DNA from: Tardibacter chloracetimidivorans
Lineage (GTDB): Bacteria > Pseudomonadota > Alphaproteobacteria > Sphingomonadales > Sphingomonadaceae
Direction of reading: 5' to 3'
DNA length: 64,000 bases
NCBI RefSeq assembly: GCF_001890385.1
Contig: NZ_CP018221.1
Span: 2,529,501 to 2,593,500, forward strand
In this document: positions 16,065 to 24,441 of the stretch, one piece after another
Position numbering within the stretch: the stretch's first letter is position 1
Layout: each line of letters starts with the position of its first letter
Notes under the pieces: generated by a model
The model's input: only the letters and a program-made list of their open reading frames with translations
Databases searched by the model: none
Told to the model about the DNA's origin: nothing
Position numbers and translations under genes: made by a program

Positions 16065-17357
16065 CTACAGGGTCGCCGCAGCGCCCTCACGGCACGACAG
16101 AGAGGGGTCCTTCCATCTGGTGTCCGCCCGTTCGACGAACGGACGGTACTCGGCTCCCGTCTTGATGACGGCATGCGCGACGCGCGCCATCTTGGCGGTG
16201 AGTGCGGTCATCGCCTTGCGGCGGCGATCAGGGTCGTTGCCGTGTCCGGCCACATAGCGACCAAGCTTGTCGCGGAAACTGTTGTCGCGTTGGCGGATGG
16301 CAACCTGGGTAGCCATCCAGAAGGTGCGCCGTAGCCGGGCATTACCGTACTTCGAGAGCTTGGTACGCCCACGAAAGGTGCCTGACTGGCAGGTCGCAAG
16401 ATCAAGCCCGCAGAACTTGAGGAACTGGCGATGGTGGGCAAACCGGCGAAGGTCGCCGGCCTCGGCGAGGATGGTCAGCGCGTTGATCGGCCCGATCCCG
16501 GGGATCATGCGCAGGAGCTGGTAATCGCGGTTGTCGCTGAGCAAAGCATGGGCAGTTCGCTCGATCTCGTCGCGTTGCCGGATCAGGCTGCGGGCCTGAG
16601 CGATGACCATACGGAACATGGCGATCGCGATGGAATCCTCATCGACCGGGAGCGCCACCGAGGCGCAGGCCGTCTCGTAAATATCGTTGAGCAGCCGGGC
16701 CTTGGACACCTTGCGGCCGACCAGGCCCCATGCCTCGCGCGTGAAGGCCTCCTTGCCGAGCGTGATCATGCTGGCCGGGGTCGGGAACCGCTCGAGCAGG
16801 GCCAGGAACCAGTCGGACCGGCTGTTGCCGGCGAAACGTTCGATCTCCGGAAAGTACAGCGGCAGGTAGTGCGTCAGGAGGCGATGCCACGTCTGGGTCT
16901 TGGCCTTGGAGATCGCCTCGTGCGTCTTTGACATCTCCTGCAGATCGTTGATGCCGGCGGCGAGTGGATCGACGTAGCGTTGGGTGGCACCGATCCGCAG
17001 CATGTGCAGGATTACCTGCGCATCCTTGGAATCGTTCTTGTCCCAGCCATTGTGCAGCGCCTCGCGGGTGCGGGCCAGGGCAACCGACGAAATCAGCCGC
17101 AGCTCGAAACCCGCCGAGAGCAAGCGATGCGCTAGGGTGCGGTGGTAGTTGCCGGTGGCCTCGAAGCCGACGATCACGGGACGAGCGACATCCCCGAGCT
17201 CCGAGGCGAGACGATCATAGTCCGCCTTGGTCGCCATCACCGTCATCCGCCGCCGGCGCCCACCTTCGGGGCGCTCGATCAGCACCTCCTGGCGGTGCTT
17301 GGACATATCGATGGCTACCAGCACGGCGTCGGCGGGAGTAGAGGTACGCTTGGTCAT
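16065..17357 (-). CDS. IS110-family transposase (430 residues)
   Basis: From ATG 17357: VLVAIDMSKHRQEVLIERPE (first Asp of the DEDD RuvC-like domain), VIVGFEATGNYHRTLAHRLL (Glu) and WDKNDSKDAQVIL (Asp pair). The Tnp20 half includes LRMIPGIGPINALTILAEAG and FCGLDLATCQSGTFRGRTKL with the candidate serine. Length fits the family. It should drive site-specific insertion with its noncoding-end RNA. Confidence 0.92.
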   Translation of the reverse strand: MTKRTSTPADAVLVAIDMSKHRQEVLIERPEGGRRRRMTVMATKADYDRLASELGDVARPVIVGFEATGNYHRTLAHRLLSAGFELRLISSVALARTREALHNGWDKNDSKDAQVILHMLRIGATQRYVDPLAAGINDLQEMSKTHEAISKAKTQTWHRLLTHYLPLYFPEIERFAGNSRSDWFLALLERFPTPASMITLGKEAFTREAWGLVGRKVSKARLLNDIYETACASVALPVDEDSIAIAMFRMVIAQARSLIRQRDEIERTAHALLSDNRDYQLLRMIPGIGPINALTILAEAGDLRRFAHHRQFLKFCGLDLATCQSGTFRGRTKLSKYGNARLRRTFWMATQVAIRQRDNSFRDKLGRYVAGHGNDPDRRRKAMTALTAKMARVAHAVIKTGAEYRPFVERADTRWKDPSLSCREGAAATL

Positions 17358-17511
17358 GGTCGGTCCGTCTCCAAAGTGTTGAGTCGACAACTTCACTTTT
17401 AGAGACCTGCTGGCCGGTCATGACCGCCTTGATGAAGGCGGCGGGCGCTACGCACCCTTGCCTTCATCAAGGCGAAGCGGCCCTTCGAGGGCCCGCTTCC
17501 CAATGTGCTAC
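17358..17511 (-). ncRNA. candidate bridge-RNA end of the IS110 element
   Basis: The noncoding end 5' of the transposase, where IS110-group elements encode their bridge RNA. It has a perfect 14-bp stem (CGCCTTGATGAAGG at 17425-17438 with CCTTCATCAAGGCG at 17461-17474, 22-nt loop). CGACAAC at 17385-17391 repeats the left target flank (15845-15851). The match is short, so this is a weak call. Confidence 0.35.
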
Positions 17512-18298
17512 GGCACCGAGCTGACCAGCCTTGCGATCCTGAGATGGACGCAGGAGCGGCCTGTCGAGTGGCACTATATCGCGCCGGGCAAGCCTCAGCA
17601 GAACGGCTACGTCGAGAGCTTCAACGGCCGCCTGCGCGACGAGTGCCTCAACGAGACGCTGTTCGTGTCACTTGGCCATGCCCGCTCGGTGCTGCGGCTC
17701 TGGCGCGACGACTACAACCATGTGCGCCCGCATAGTGGTGTTGGCGGGCTGACGCCCGCCGATGTTGCCAGGCGGGTTGTGCAACACCGCCCCCAAGGGC
17801 ACCATACCAACCCCGGACTCCAGTTATGATTGGTAGAGCTTTGGGGAGCACGTCAACACCGACATTGCTACCGATGAAACCAACCGACTGATCGCCTCCA
17901 ACAAGGTCGAGGGCACGGCGGTCTACGACCGCAATGGCAACCGGCTCGGCTCGGTTTACAACTTCATGGTCGATAAGCGCGCAGGCCGCGTCGAATATGC
18001 GGTCATGTCCTTTGGCGGCTTCCTCGGCATCGGCGAGGAATATCATCCGCTGCCTTGGGACCAGCTCACCTATGACACGAACCAGGGCGGCTATGTCGTC
18101 GATCTGACGAAGGAACGGCTCGAAGGCGCGCCGCGCTATCGGGCGGGCGAGGAACCCGCCTTCGATCGGACCTATGGCGAGCAGGTCTATGGCTATTACG
18201 GCTCGACCTATCCCATCTGAGACGGAGGGACGGCGGGGAACCCCGTCGTCCTCCGCTTTCGTGATTATGAACGATGATGACGATCCCTCGGAGCTGCC

Positions 18299-18622
18299 GT
18301 GTCCGATTCCCCTCATCATGAAGCGCTGAAAACCTTGGGAGACGCCCTCAAAGCAGGGCCGAAGGCTCTCGCCCGCAGCACTGGCGCCGCAGGCCGGACG
18401 AACTTTGTGGATCGCCTTACGACGCTCGCGCACCAACTCGATATTGGTGGTCACGGCGGGGCGAAAGAGGTGTATGAGGCAGCCTCGATCATCGCAAGGA
18501 TGCAGCGGAACCAAGAAGACGCAAAAAGCGATGGTTGGTCAGTCGCCGACCATGAGGCCATTGCGGGCCTGAAAGGCATCGAGACCAAGCTTCTGAAACT
18601 CGCAAATGGCGTTGAACAATGA
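18299..18622 (+). CDS. hypothetical protein, 107 residues
   Basis: GTG 18299 opens SDSPHHEALKTLGDALKAGP. The predicted protein is helical and soluble with no family I recognise (VDRLTTLAHQLDIGGHGGAK, YEAASIIARMQRNQEDAKSD). Codon use is like its neighbours and a start just after a DDDPSEL-coding stretch is uncertain. It lies downstream of the PRC-barrel gene on the same strand. Confidence 0.55.
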   Translation: MSDSPHHEALKTLGDALKAGPKALARSTGAAGRTNFVDRLTTLAHQLDIGGHGGAKEVYEAASIIARMQRNQEDAKSDGWSVADHEAIAGLKGIETKLLKLANGVEQ

Positions 18623-18702
18623 GCATCTTGGCTGGCCGCATCGGCCACCAATTTTAGGACCGGCTTCTCACATCCTTTGGGAGGAGTAGTCCGCTGCGGC
18701 GA

Positions 18703-19149
18703 TTATGCCGCCTCGGTCTGGTAGAGCTGCGCCTCACGGTTGATAAGGATATCGGCCAGGAACCAGTAGGCCTCCCCCCAAGCGTTCAGAATCTCATCGG
18801 TTGCCGCCTCGCCCAATATGTCGCGGATCGCCGGCAGCAGCGCATTGGCGACCGCAGGATAATGTTCGGGCTTGATATGGGTCTCGACATGGCGCGCGGC
18901 GATGCGCTCGATCGCGGGTTTCAGCACGTCGAGCTTATCGACGTTCTGCGCGAAGGCGAGGATCGCGGCCGCTAGCCGCTTAGGCTGCGCGCCGGATTCG
19001 TGCGCGGCCATGTCGAACAGCGCCTTGATCTCCGGATCGACGAACAGGCGCTGATACATGCGCGTGGTAATCTCCACGCCGTGCTGCTGGAGCGCAGGCG
19101 CCGTAGCTTTCACCAAAGCCATTGTTTCGGGGGAGAGCGGTTTGGACAT
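18703..19149 (-). CDS. single-domain globin (flavohaemoglobin-like haem domain)
   Basis: A 148-residue globin resembling bacterial haemoglobins (Vgb) and flavohaemoglobin haem domains: LSPETMALVKATAPALQQHG, TTRMYQRLF (distal side), ARHVETHIKPEHYPAVANAL with the proximal histidine in the F helix (ARHV), and AWGEAYWFLADILINREAQL. It lacks the FAD/NAD reductase part. It likely binds O2 or NO; the neighbouring signalling genes suggest a stress role. Confidence 0.88.
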   Translation of the reverse strand: MSKPLSPETMALVKATAPALQQHGVEITTRMYQRLFVDPEIKALFDMAAHESGAQPKRLAAAILAFAQNVDKLDVLKPAIERIAARHVETHIKPEHYPAVANALLPAIRDILGEAATDEILNAWGEAYWFLADILINREAQLYQTEAA

Positions 19150-19297
19150 ACAGATGTGCTCCGGATTTCAGGACCCTGACAAAAGAGACGATCAAAGTGG
19201 CGAGAGGGATCCAGTCGGGCATGGAGTGCGGGCCGGAGAGACAGGCATGCGCGATGAACCCAAGGCTTAGCGGCGGGGTATCCTGTATCCGGATCGA

Positions 19298-19900
19298 TCA
19301 TAGCTCGACCGCAGTCATAGGGGCGAGCAAGGTCCAAACGACGCCCGAGACGGGAAATTCCAGCTCGGCACGACCGCGCAAGCTGCGGCTCGCGGCCGTG
19401 CATATCAGCCGCGACCCAAAGCCCCGCCGCTCGGGCCTGACGACTGGCGGGCCGCCACGTTCGGCCCATCGCATCCAAAGCTCGGCCTCGGTGCCCGATC
19501 CCAGCACTTTCCACGTCAGCTCGATCGTGCCTGTTTCGTTGGACAGCGCACCATATTTGATCGCGTTCGTTGCCAGCTCGTGAAAGGCGAGGGTCAACGT
19601 CATCGCCGCCTTGGGGCCGATCGTGACCGTGGGGCCGTCGAGGCGGAGCCGCTCCGCGTAGAGGGTGAAGTGGCCCAGCGCATTTTCCGCCAGCGCGGGC
19701 AGGGGCGCCGCCTGCCAGTTGTGGGATAGAAGCTGCTCGGTCGCGTTGCCCAGCGCCGCCAATCGCTCGTCAATGGTCGATCGGGCGTCTTCGATCGAAT
19801 CGGCCGCCTGCAAGCTCTGGCTGACAAGGGAACGAACGACAGTGAGAATGTTCCTGAACCGATGCTCAAGCTCACGAATCCGGGTTTCAGTATCGACCAT
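19298..19900 (-). CDS. HWE-family sensor histidine kinase, catalytic core only
   Basis: A 200-residue kinase beginning ETRIRELEHRFRNILTVVRS, where H is the phospho-acceptor of the HWE/HisKA_2 H-box. The ATPase part shows LAFHELATNAIKYGALSNET (N box) and RRGFGSRLICTA (G box). There is no PAS or membrane domain, so input must come from a partner. The response regulator at 20042-20410 is divergently placed and probably its partner. HWE kinases are typical of alphaproteobacteria and often feed the general stress response. Confidence 0.85.
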   Translation of the reverse strand: MVDTETRIRELEHRFRNILTVVRSLVSQSLQAADSIEDARSTIDERLAALGNATEQLLSHNWQAAPLPALAENALGHFTLYAERLRLDGPTVTIGPKAAMTLTLAFHELATNAIKYGALSNETGTIELTWKVLGSGTEAELWMRWAERGGPPVVRPERRGFGSRLICTAASRSLRGRAELEFPVSGVVWTLLAPMTAVEL

Positions 19901-20041
19901 AACTCTACGTGCCCCCTACCCGGCTACTTAGAGCAATCGGGAGCCCAGGACGAACATTTTGCACGTTCGCGTGGAGCACAGAGCCAGACGGCGCGTTGCT
20001 GCGCTGATCGGTGGAACGGCTGCGTAAATGCTTGGTGCGGC

Positions 20042-20410
20042 ATGACTAAACAAGACGGGATCAGCGGCCTTCGCGTGCTGGTTGTCGAAGATGATTATTG
20101 GGTCGCGGCTACGCTGGTTGAGATAATATCTGAAGCCGGCGCGGAAATCGTCGGCCCTGTCGATTGCGTGCGGGATGCCCTCGCGGCGCTGGACTCGTCG
20201 CCTCATGTCGCCAGCCTCGATGTGCAACTTGGCTCCGAAACCTCGTTCCCGATCGCGGACGAACTGGACCGTCGCGGCGTGCCCTTCATCTTCGCCACGG
20301 GTGCGGCCAGCATGATCCCGGCTGCCCACGCCTCACGCCCGACCTGCCACAAGCCCGCTTCGCGCGAGCTGCTGATCGGTGCGCTTTCTCGCGCGCTCAA
20401 CCCTGCCTAA
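20042..20410 (+). CDS. single-domain response regulator (receiver)
   Basis: A 122-residue receiver domain without output domain: LRVLVVEDDYWVAATLVEII (acidic pair), SLDVQLG with the phospho-acceptor Asp, IFATGAA (Thr switch) and CHKPASRELLIGAL (conserved Lys-Pro). It is divergent from the HWE kinase gene, 141 bases apart, and likely forms a kinase/receiver pair. A phosphate-sink or relay role is plausible. Confidence 0.88.
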   Translation: MTKQDGISGLRVLVVEDDYWVAATLVEIISEAGAEIVGPVDCVRDALAALDSSPHVASLDVQLGSETSFPIADELDRRGVPFIFATGAASMIPAAHASRPTCHKPASRELLIGALSRALNPA

Positions 20411-20420
20411 CAGGGTTGCG

Positions 20421-20621
20421 TCACTGACGCGATGCAAGAGGCTCAAAAGGAAACGCCTCCTCGTCGTCCAGCAGCTCGCCGGGTTGCATCGGGCCGGCTC
20501 CGGTCGCGGCGTCGATCGCGGCTTGCAAATGGACCGCGGTGGCCGTCGCGCCTCGACCTCTCCGATCCAGTTGGGCCAACGCCATCTTCATAAGCGAGAG
20601 GGCCGTGTCGTCGTTCGTCAT
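20421..20621 (-). CDS. small conserved-type protein next to a diguanylate cyclase
   Basis: A 66-residue acidic protein from ATG 20621 (MTNDDTALSLMKMALAQLDR, ending EEAFPFEPLAS). Its start overlaps the stop of the diguanylate cyclase gene (20618) by a few bases, so the two are translationally coupled. No function recognised. Confidence 0.55.
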   Translation of the reverse strand: MTNDDTALSLMKMALAQLDRRGRGATATAVHLQAAIDAATGAGPMQPGELLDDEEAFPFEPLASRQ

Positions 20622-21541
20622 AGACATGCCTCGATGGGAACCCGGGGCCTTGACGGAACAGGGGTGCCCCGGTCTCGATCGGTCATTGCGCGGCCGATCT
20701 CCACGGCGTTCTTCCCAGCGCGCTTGACCGCGTACATGAGCTGATCGACCGCATGCATCAACGAGGGTTCGTCACGCGGGGTATCGGGCGAGATGAGCAG
20801 CGCGCCCATGCTGCACGTCACCGGATGAGGCGTGCCGGCCAGAACCGATGACAGGCGCTTGTGGAGCAAGCGGGCGAAATACACCCCTTCCTCGGCCGAA
20901 TGGACGGGAAGCAAAAAGGCGAACTCGTCGCCGCCGATCCGGCCGAAATCGTCCTCGCGCCGGATGGTCTTCCGTGCGCCCTGCGCGAAGGCGCGCAGCA
21001 CCTCGTCGCCGGCAACATGGCCGTGGCGGTTATTGATGCCCTTGAAATCGTCGAGATCGAGGATCGCGAGCAGGAAGGATTGCCGGGCAGGCACCGCTAG
21101 ATCGAGACGATGGATCAGGCGTTCGCGGAACGTCTCCTTGTTGAGCGCATCGGTCATGCGGTCGCGCGCCGCCAGGTGGTGCTCCCGATCAAAGGACCGG
21201 CGGAAGCTGAGAACGATGGCGGCGACGAAACCATAGGTGACGGCGCGCACGGCCATCCTTGCCCCGAGCAGGGCGGGGGAGAGCCCTGGAAGTTCGGCGA
21301 GATGCGGCACGACGGCGAGGACCGCCGCGACGATCGCCACCAAATAGCCGGCGCGGCCTCCCAGCGCCCAGCAGGCGGCGCAGACGATCGGGATATAGAG
21401 CGGCGCGAGACCAATCCGGGGAAAATGCGCGTTCGCCAGCGCCAGCGCCGTGACGCTGAGGAGGATCGCGAACCAGGCGCGTTCGCGCGGCAGGGAATGA
21501 CGACGATCGGCGAGGCGGCCGACAGGCAGATGACTACTCAC
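20618..21541 (-). CDS. membrane GGDEF diguanylate cyclase
   Basis: A 307-residue protein. Four hydrophobic segments at about residues 24-100 form a small membrane sensor, followed by a GGDEF domain: RDRMTDALNKETFRERLIHR, LDLDDFKGINNRHGHVAGDE and the intact active-site motif FGRIGGDEFAFLLP. It is therefore predicted to make cyclic di-GMP. No EAL domain. The start is GTG 21541. A large structured repeat lies in its leader at 21623-21783. Confidence 0.9.
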   Translation of the reverse strand: MSSHLPVGRLADRRHSLPRERAWFAILLSVTALALANAHFPRIGLAPLYIPIVCAACWALGGRAGYLVAIVAAVLAVVPHLAELPGLSPALLGARMAVRAVTYGFVAAIVLSFRRSFDREHHLAARDRMTDALNKETFRERLIHRLDLAVPARQSFLLAILDLDDFKGINNRHGHVAGDEVLRAFAQGARKTIRREDDFGRIGGDEFAFLLPVHSAEEGVYFARLLHKRLSSVLAGTPHPVTCSMGALLISPDTPRDEPSLMHAVDQLMYAVKRAGKNAVEIGRAMTDRDRGTPVPSRPRVPIEACL

Positions 21542-21622
21542 GCATGTCCTACTCGGTCAAAGGGTTCTCCAAGCTCATTCCCGCCCCAACTGTTCCTGTT
21601 CAGCCGGCGGCACGCCCCATTT

Positions 21623-21783
21623 CGGAGACGTGCCGGCCACTGAACCAGGTGTTGGAAACCTGAAACACGTCAGGCGCGGACGCCTTTGGCCGGGTGGCTT
21701 GGACATGCGCGCCCGCCACCCGGTCGATGAAGCTCGACCGGCTCGTGTTTCAGGAGGTTTCCACGCCTCCACCCGCGTCTCCG
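21623..21783. other. nested multi-branch dyad upstream of the diguanylate cyclase
   Basis: An outer 8-bp stem (CGGAGACG 21623-21630 / CGTCTCCG 21776-21783) encloses an 11-bp stem (CCTGAAACACG 21659-21669 / CGTGTTTCAGG 21744-21754), which encloses three hairpins: AGGCG/CGCCT (21672-21685), CCGGGTGGC/GCCACCCGG (21690-21723) and TCGA/TCGA (21724-21737). All arms are perfect. It could be a structured RNA in the cyclase leader, a terminator for the sigma gene, or a palindromic mobile repeat. Function unknown. Confidence 0.55.
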
Positions 21784-21847
21784 CAGGTGCGCGCACGCTA
21801 CCGGCAAACTGTTAAGAAAAGCAATAAGCTGACAGGCACACCGGGGA

Positions 21848-22480
21848 TCAGCCGATCTTGACGCCCCGCCAGTCCCGTTTTTTCCGCAGGTGGATGGGCC
21901 GCTTGGCCGCTGGTGGGTGCATATCGCGATCGGTCCTGTCGGCCAGCAGCGGCGTCGATCGCTCCTCGATGAGGGCGCGCAGCCGAGTCCGCCCGCGTGC
22001 GATGCGGCTCTTGAATGTGCCTGGGGCAATGCCGAGCTGCGCCGCGCCATCCTCGATGGACACGCCCTGGCTCGCCAGCAGCACCGCCTCGCGTTGGTGG
22101 GGCGGAAGCTCGCTGAGCGCCCAATCCGTATCCCGCAGCCAGACGGCGAGGCTCTGGGTCTCGTCCACCCGTAGCATGCGGTCGCGCGCCTCTTCGGGCA
22201 GGTCGGCATGAAAGCGGGCGCGGCGGCGACCGGTGAGAAAGCTGTTCTTCATCACGGTCCGCGCCCAGGCGGCGAGGCTTGTTCCCGCCGCGAAGCTGGC
22301 GCGCGCGGTCCAGCACCGGAGCATGGTGTCCTGCAGAAGGTCGTCGGCATCGGCGCCGCCTCCAGTCAGTCGCCGCGCATAGGCGCTTAGCGCCGCCGCC
22401 TGCTCGATCAGCGCTGCTCCGAACGCATCATCGGGCATGGCGATCGGCAAGGGAACACGGGCAGGCACATCGGGCGGCAT
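21848..22480 (-). CDS. ECF-type RNA polymerase sigma factor
   Basis: A 210-residue sigma-70 family protein from ATG 22480. Region 2 is ADADDLLQDTMLRCWTARAS and AWARTVMKNSFLTGRRRA; region 4 is LPPHQREAVLLASQGVSIED, GAAQLGIAPGTFKSRIARGR. It lacks regions 1 and 3, as ECF factors do. It resembles the EcfG-like general-stress sigma factors of alphaproteobacteria, but NepR and PhyR genes are not seen beside it, so the subgroup is uncertain. A basic tail (HLRKKRDWRGVKIG) follows region 4. Confidence 0.85.
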   Translation of the reverse strand: MPPDVPARVPLPIAMPDDAFGAALIEQAAALSAYARRLTGGGADADDLLQDTMLRCWTARASFAAGTSLAAWARTVMKNSFLTGRRRARFHADLPEEARDRMLRVDETQSLAVWLRDTDWALSELPPHQREAVLLASQGVSIEDGAAQLGIAPGTFKSRIARGRTRLRALIEERSTPLLADRTDRDMHPPAAKRPIHLRKKRDWRGVKIG

Positions 22481-22638
22481 CTCATTCTCCGGGCAGGGCT
22501 CTCCTGCCCTCAAGATATAGGGGGTGCGAGCCGCCGATGTTGCCAGCCAGACCGCTTCAAGGCCCGCTTCGTCCCGTCTCGGTCGATCGGGGCTGCGCGC
22601 GTGCTATGGGGCTTCCATATCGCAATCGGAGAGAGACG

Positions 22639-22904
22639 ATGGAGCGCCTGTTTCCGCGCGCCTTGATAGCGTGCATTCGTGAGGCTCGGCCGCCGACGCC
22701 GCAGGAGCTTGCATCGATGGCCGAGAAAATCTGGCGCGAGGCTTTTCCAGAGCGTCCATTTCGACACGCGCGCGCCATGACCATCGCCGCCGTAGCGCTC
22801 ACAGGCGAACGCCAGACGTGCAAGGGACCGCCGGCATCCTGTCCCGCTGAACCATTTCCAGCTAGAATGCGGAGCGCTACGGTTGGCCGATGGTCGCCAG
22901 GGCT
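22639..22904 (+). CDS. possible small protein cut by a Tn3 end
   Basis: ATG 22639 follows GGAGAGAG and opens MERLFPRALIACIREARPPT and PQELASMAEKIWREAFPERP. The frame is open into the Tn3-type terminal repeat at 22905, so its 3' end would be lost. Amino-acid composition of the later part looks less protein-like. No family recognised; low confidence that it is expressed. Confidence 0.35.
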
Positions 22905-22939
22905 GGGGTCCGGTGAGAGGATGGACAAAAACGTACGCT
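22905..22939 (+). repeat. Tn3-family 38-bp terminal repeat (outer 35 bp), copy 2
   Basis: It starts GGGGTCCGGTGAGAGG and ends AAAACGTACGCT; the remaining AAG is at 24444-24446 beyond the IS110 element. It differs from copy 1 (5419-5453) at several positions in the middle, so the two belong to related but distinct transposons. Confidence 0.7.
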
Positions 22940-22941
22940 CT

Positions 22942-23249
22942 CATGACTGCCGTCCGAGACGCTGGCCGAGTTTACTCCTTCGCTGGCCGCTAGACCAGCG
23001 GTCGCATTGACCTTGGCGGGTGTGCCGCGGGCGCCTGATCGACGACGATTGATCACGCTCTCATCCGCGGGTTGGTTACCGCACTACCCGTATCCGTCGC
23101 TGGGCCTATCCTCCGTCTAAGTTCGGGCGTCGGACGAACCTGCCCCACCGTACACCGTGGATTGCCCATCACAGTCGGGTGCCCGCGGCACGCCGGCCAA
23201 GGCTATGCAGGTGGTGTGCTGGCGCCTCCTCTCACTGCTGTTTGGAAGA
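22942..23249 (-). ncRNA. candidate guide RNA region of the IS1111-type element, copy 2
   Basis: Same noncoding 3' end as 5456-5763. The internal ACGCTCTCAT (23055-23064) and GTCTAAG (23115-23121) again match the two junctions of this copy. Identity with copy 1 means it adds no independent evidence for transcription. Confidence 0.45.
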
Positions 23250-24365
23250 TCAAGCGGCGACCGCCGGTGGTACGCGTCGGGCGATGTCCCAAGCATAGCC
23301 GACCAGTTCACGCGCAATCGCGGTGGTCACCTTGGGCTGGGGCTTGCCTGCGGCCGCGAGGCGACGGTAGCGCTGGCAGAGACGAACCTGCGCCTTCCAT
23401 CCAATCGCCTGGATCTCTTCGGGTAAGTCGATGACGCGCTCACGATAGCGGCGTTCCTCGCGAGCGGGCAGTCGATACGACCAGCCAGCCTCGATCAGCA
23501 TGGTGCGTGCCTGCGCGTTACCCGCGCGCGTGATCCGACCACGCTTGGTCCGGGCACCGCTGGAATGCTCGGACGGCACCAAGCCGACATAGGCCATCAA
23601 CTGCTTGGGATTGTCGAAGCGGGTCAGATCACCGACCTCGGCGACCAGCGTCGCGGCGCTGACCAGCCTGATGCCGCGCAGGACCTGAAGATTGCGGACC
23701 AGCGGCGCGAAACGCCATGCATCCACCGCTTCGCCCAGCGCCGCCTCGAGCCGTCCAACCCGCGCCTGCGCCTCCAGGACCCGCTTCTGCATCTCCTCGA
23801 ACGCCAGCTGCTGATGGGGGAAGTCGAACCGCTGTTCGGACAACCACCGCCAATACATCTTCGTCCAGGCCGCCTTGCCGCCGAAACGACGATCGTGCCG
23901 CAGCAGGAAGCTACGCACGGTCTGTTTGGCCCCGGTGGCATCTTCCTGTGCGCTGCGTCGGGCGCGGATCAGATCACGCACCGCCTCGTGCGCCTCGTCC
24001 GGAACCCAGATCGCGGTAAGCTCGCCGGCACGCAACAGTCGGGCCAGGGTCATTGCGTCACGCCGGTCGGTCTTCACATGATCACCTGGCCGTCGTGGCA
24101 TCATCGAGGGAGCGATGACGATACAAGCCTGCCCCAGTTTCGTCAGCAGCCGGTGCAGGCCATAGCCGCAAGGACCAGCCTCGTAGCAGACGCTCAACCT
24201 CACGCCCGGCGCCGTCAGCCGCTTGACCAGCTTTCTGACCGCATCGTCCTCGTTGGCAACCGTACCGACGAAACGCACCTCGCCTCCGCGCTCTTCATCG
24301 GCAACTGCGACCGCGATGGTTTCCTTGTGCACGTCCAGACCGACGTATTTTACTGTCTCCGTCAT
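23250..24365 (-). CDS. IS110-family transposase (IS1111-type), copy 2
   Basis: Identical in sequence to the product of 5764-6879, with the DEDD motifs (GLDVHKETIAVAV, KTDRRDA) and the Tnp20 region intact. Two identical intact copies suggest recent transposition. Confidence 0.92.
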   Translation of the reverse strand: MTETVKYVGLDVHKETIAVAVADEERGGEVRFVGTVANEDDAVRKLVKRLTAPGVRLSVCYEAGPCGYGLHRLLTKLGQACIVIAPSMMPRRPGDHVKTDRRDAMTLARLLRAGELTAIWVPDEAHEAVRDLIRARRSAQEDATGAKQTVRSFLLRHDRRFGGKAAWTKMYWRWLSEQRFDFPHQQLAFEEMQKRVLEAQARVGRLEAALGEAVDAWRFAPLVRNLQVLRGIRLVSAATLVAEVGDLTRFDNPKQLMAYVGLVPSEHSSGARTKRGRITRAGNAQARTMLIEAGWSYRLPAREERRYRERVIDLPEEIQAIGWKAQVRLCQRYRRLAAAGKPQPKVTTAIARELVGYAWDIARRVPPAVAA

Positions 24366-24441
24366 GACTCGCCTCCAGTGCTGACAAATCCATCGTCAGC
24401 ATCTCAGATTTGAGCCCTCGAGGCTCCGGCAGTCATGGGGT

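Larger units (their letters stand above)
15852..17511 (-). mobile_element. IS110-family element (IS110 group) nested in IS3
   Basis: About 1.66 kb inserted in the middle of the orfB VSDNG codons. There are no clear terminal inverted repeats or target duplication, as is usual for the IS110 group. One transposase is on the minus strand. It differs from the IS1111-type pair elsewhere in the window. Ends are placed where the IS3 reading frame stops and resumes, with one or two bases of uncertainty. Confidence 0.8.
15303..17829 (+). pseudogene. IS3-family orfB transposase split by an IS110 element
   Basis: The N-terminal half (15303-15851) contains GYRRLGIMLAREGLVMNHKK and the rve start NQRWSLDFVSDTL (first Asp) up to MIVSDN (second Asp). 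The C-terminal half resumes at 17512 with [12 protein letters not shown] and has the catalytic Glu in [17 protein letters not shown]. Joining 15851 to 17512 restores VSDNGTELTS and a full DDE transposase. As found, it cannot make active protein. Confidence 0.85.
14978..17855 (+). mobile_element. IS3-family element (IS407-like), interrupted by IS110
   Basis: Terminal repeats TGACGTGCTCCCC (14978-14990) and its inverse GGGGAGCACGTCA (17843-17855) are perfect over 13 bp. ACAC flanks both sides (14974-14977 and 17856-17859). The element carries orfA and orfB in overlapping frames; orfB is split by a second IS. Without the insert the element would be about 1.2 kb. Confidence 0.85.
14967..18220 (+). 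pseudogene. PRC-barrel domain gene interrupted at codon 4 by an IS3 element
   Basis: ATG 14967 follows GAAAGGAGA and encodes M-A-D-T before the IS3 element. After the element the frame continues DIATDETNRLIASNKVEGTA, VYDRNGNRLGSVYNFMVDKR, to a stop at 18220. The restored protein, about 124 residues, is a PRC-barrel domain protein of the kind common in stress-tolerant sphingomonads. A 4-bp target duplication (ACAC) shows simple insertion, so the original gene can be rebuilt exactly. Confidence 0.8.
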
